A program made the translations under genes and the position numbers. Below, in pieces: positions 63,072 through 64,000 of a stretch of 64,000 nt of DNA. Origin of the DNA: Massilia sp. MS-15 (GTDB taxonomy: Bacteria; Pseudomonadota; Gammaproteobacteria; Burkholderiales; Burkholderiaceae_D); contig NZ_JAIWIA010000001.1 of assembly GCF_020176695.1 (NCBI RefSeq), positions 248,001-312,000 of the forward strand, written 5' to 3'. Numbering within the stretch: the stretch's first letter is position 1; each line of letters opens with the position of its first letter. Under the pieces are notes generated by a model that searched no databases, was not told the DNA's origin, and worked only from the letters and a program-made list of their open reading frames with translations.

Positions 63072-63102
63072 AACCAGGCGCGGCAACGCTCCTGGTTTTT
63101 TT
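63072..63102 (+). terminator. Rho-independent terminator after lipoprotein 1
   Basis: ACCAGG plus inner CG pairs with CG..CCTGGT around a G/C/A loop and is followed by TTTTTT. It lies 34 nt after the lipoprotein 1 stop. Confidence 0.85.
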
Positions 63103-63256
63103 GCGCCCGCGCTCCATCCTGACAGGGTAATTGCAGGTCGAAGAGCCAAAAAAAGGTTTTTTACCTTGATGTAACACTACAATGGCTGAGGCCAGTTTCA
63201 GTAATCGGCGATCCATGCATGGCGCCTGGATCGCCCTTGAAAGGAGGTGAGCGGTG

Positions 63257-63502
63257 ATGAAGAACATTCTTGGCTTGGGCCTGACATTGGCCTGTGGCAT
63301 GCTGGCCGGCTGCGCCAGCCCGGGTTCCAACCCACCGGGCGCGAAGGTCGCCGATACCAGCGGCTATGCGCCGACCGGCACCTTTATCAAGCGCAAGGAT
63401 GGCGAGGGGCTGGGTCCGACCCTGATCGGCACCGTTCCCAAGCAGGAGACCGAGAACGCGCGCGCCATGATGTCCTCGGGACAGGGTTCACGCTACTGGT
63501 AA
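63257..63502 (+). CDS. Small lipoprotein 2 of a tandem paralogous set
   Basis: 81 residues from the ATG at 63257, with a perfect AAGGAGGTGA ribosome-binding site six nt upstream (a GTG at 63254 is less likely). The lipobox is M-L-A-G-C. The shared blocks are Y-A-P-T-G-T-F-I-K-R-K-D-G-E-G and T-E-N-A-R-A-M-M-S-S-G. The very strong ribosome-binding site suggests high expression. It is 53 nt before lipoprotein 3 with no terminator between, so they probably form one message. Confidence 0.65.
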   Translation: MKNILGLGLTLACGMLAGCASPGSNPPGAKVADTSGYAPTGTFIKRKDGEGLGPTLIGTVPKQETENARAMMSSGQGSRYW

Positions 63503-63555
63503 GCCAGGGGCGGCAAGCGCCTCTCACAAATCGACAGAAAAGGAGCAGTACCAAG

Positions 63556-63789
63556 ATGAAGAAGTTGATGATGGCCGCCGCGGCCAGCACCCTGCTGGGC
63601 GGTTGCGCCTACTACGCTCCATCCGCGGGCGAGAACGTGGCGGCGGAAGGACGCTATGTCCCCACCGGCAGTAATATTCCACGCAAGAAGGGCGAAGGCA
63701 CGAGCGTGGTCAGCACCATGAGCGCCGTCGAGCTTGAAAGCGCGCGCATGAATCCGGGCACGGCGCCAGAACTGCCGCCTGGCCAGTAA
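63556..63789 (+). CDS. Small lipoprotein 3 of a tandem paralogous set
   Basis: 77 residues from the ATG at 63556. The lipobox is L-L-G-G-C. The shared block reads Y-V-P-T-G-S-N-I-P-R-K-K-G-E-G, and the second block is shorter and changed (V-E-L-E-S-A-R-M-N-P-G). It is the most divergent of the three. It ends 73 nt before a bidirectional terminator. Confidence 0.6.
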   Translation: MKKLMMAAAASTLLGGCAYYAPSAGENVAAEGRYVPTGSNIPRKKGEGTSVVSTMSAVELESARMNPGTAPELPPGQ

Positions 63790-63861
63790 GCCACTACGCC
63801 GCGCGCCCGGCAAGACGCGGAAGGCGGCGTCCGGTCCGCCCATCTGCTGATCGCGAAAAAC

Positions 63862-63891
63862 AAAAGGCCAGGAATCCTGGCCTTTTGTTTT
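63862..63891. terminator. Bidirectional terminator between lipoprotein 3 and the phosphate transporter
   Basis: AAAAGGCCAGG pairs with CCTGGCCTTTT around a three-nt loop, with A-rich sequence before and T-rich sequence after. It can end transcription from both sides. Confidence 0.9.
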
Positions 63892-63915
63892 GGTGGCCCG
63901 CCACAGCGGGCGCGC

Positions 63916-64000
63916 TTACATGATATGGGTGCCGATCCACCAGGCAATCGCAGCCATGAAGGCGGATGCCGGGATGGTGAAGATCCAGGCCCAGACGATG
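63916..64000 (-). CDS. PiT-family inorganic phosphate transporter, C-terminal end (partial)
   Basis: Only the last 28 codons are in the window, read on the minus strand and ending TAA at 63916-63918: I-V-W-A-W-I-F-T-I-P-A-S-A-F-M-A-A-I-A-W-W-I-G. A final membrane helix with W-x-x-T-I-P-A-S/A-A is the C-terminal signature of PiT low-affinity phosphate permeases (PitA). Most of the protein lies beyond the right edge, so the call rests on this one motif. Confidence 0.65.
   Translation of the reverse strand, partial: IVWAWIFTIPASAFMAAIAWWIGTHIM

Overview
The window looks like a chromosomal segment of a high-GC betaproteobacterium of the Burkholderiales, most likely the Oxalobacteraceae (Massilia-like). 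The basis is the TCA block (gntR-sdhCDAB-sdhE-gltA divergent from mdh, a CitE-like gene and acnA), a DUF2863 gene, an alaA-hom pair, an Rnk protein, and many small GC-rich exported proteins. This assignment is inference from gene content; no rRNA is present. No phage, complete insertion sequence or CRISPR array was found.

Layout. 0-7.5 kb: the end of an EptA-like transferase, a damaged PAP2 phosphatase, rnk, a polytopic membrane protein, a periplasmic molybdenum aldehyde oxidoreductase operon (paoABC-like) and a TfoX-domain protein. 7.5-16.9 kb: an eight-gene minus-strand metal cluster with a small His/Cys exported protein, a ZnuD-like TonB receptor, a His-rich exported protein, a TolC-type outer-membrane factor, a membrane-anchored periplasmic protein, an adaptor, an RND pump and a small periplasmic protein. 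16.9-19 kb: a hydrolase, a GFA-family protein and a DUF3592-like pseudogene. 19-31 kb: the TCA-cycle block, with a perfect palindrome between gntR and mdh. 31-35 kb: a lipoprotein, an SDR, small membrane proteins, a sorbosone-dehydrogenase-like lipoprotein and a GNAT. 35-38 kb: an iron uptake unit (fiu-like receptor with a Fur box, piuC).

38-44.7 kb: DUF2863, a serine hydrolase, a CYTH protein, an M14 peptidase, and a stress-protein area (KGG protein divergent from two very hydrophilic proteins). 44.9-48 kb: two glycosyltransferases, a GmhB-like phosphatase and tRNA-Pro(GGG). 48-53.3 kb: an MFS-acyltransferase fusion, a gene-poor scar-like stretch, hom and alaA. 53.5-56.2 kb: a 906-residue DUF4214/RTX-like protein. 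56-62.5 kb: Mth938-like, EamA/SMR-like, a peroxiredoxin, PIN-PhoH, a frameshifted membrane protein and a GAF/HD-GYP protein. 62.8-63.8 kb: three tandem paralogous lipoproteins. The right edge is the 3' end of a PiT phosphate transporter.

Most interesting: the metal cluster whose adaptor and small partner share an unusual mature N-terminus ([11 protein letters not shown]); the three tandem lipoproteins with a shared Y-x-P-x-G-x-x-I-x-RK motif; a phased array of TAGGAC elements at the stress-gene divergence; the GntR palindrome of the TCA block; and the broken alaA-hom-(thrC) order next to a 12-bp inverted repeat. Three genes are disrupted by frameshift or deletion (PAP2, DUF3592-like, the 60-kb membrane protein). 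Whether these are real decay or sequencing errors cannot be settled from the sequence alone.
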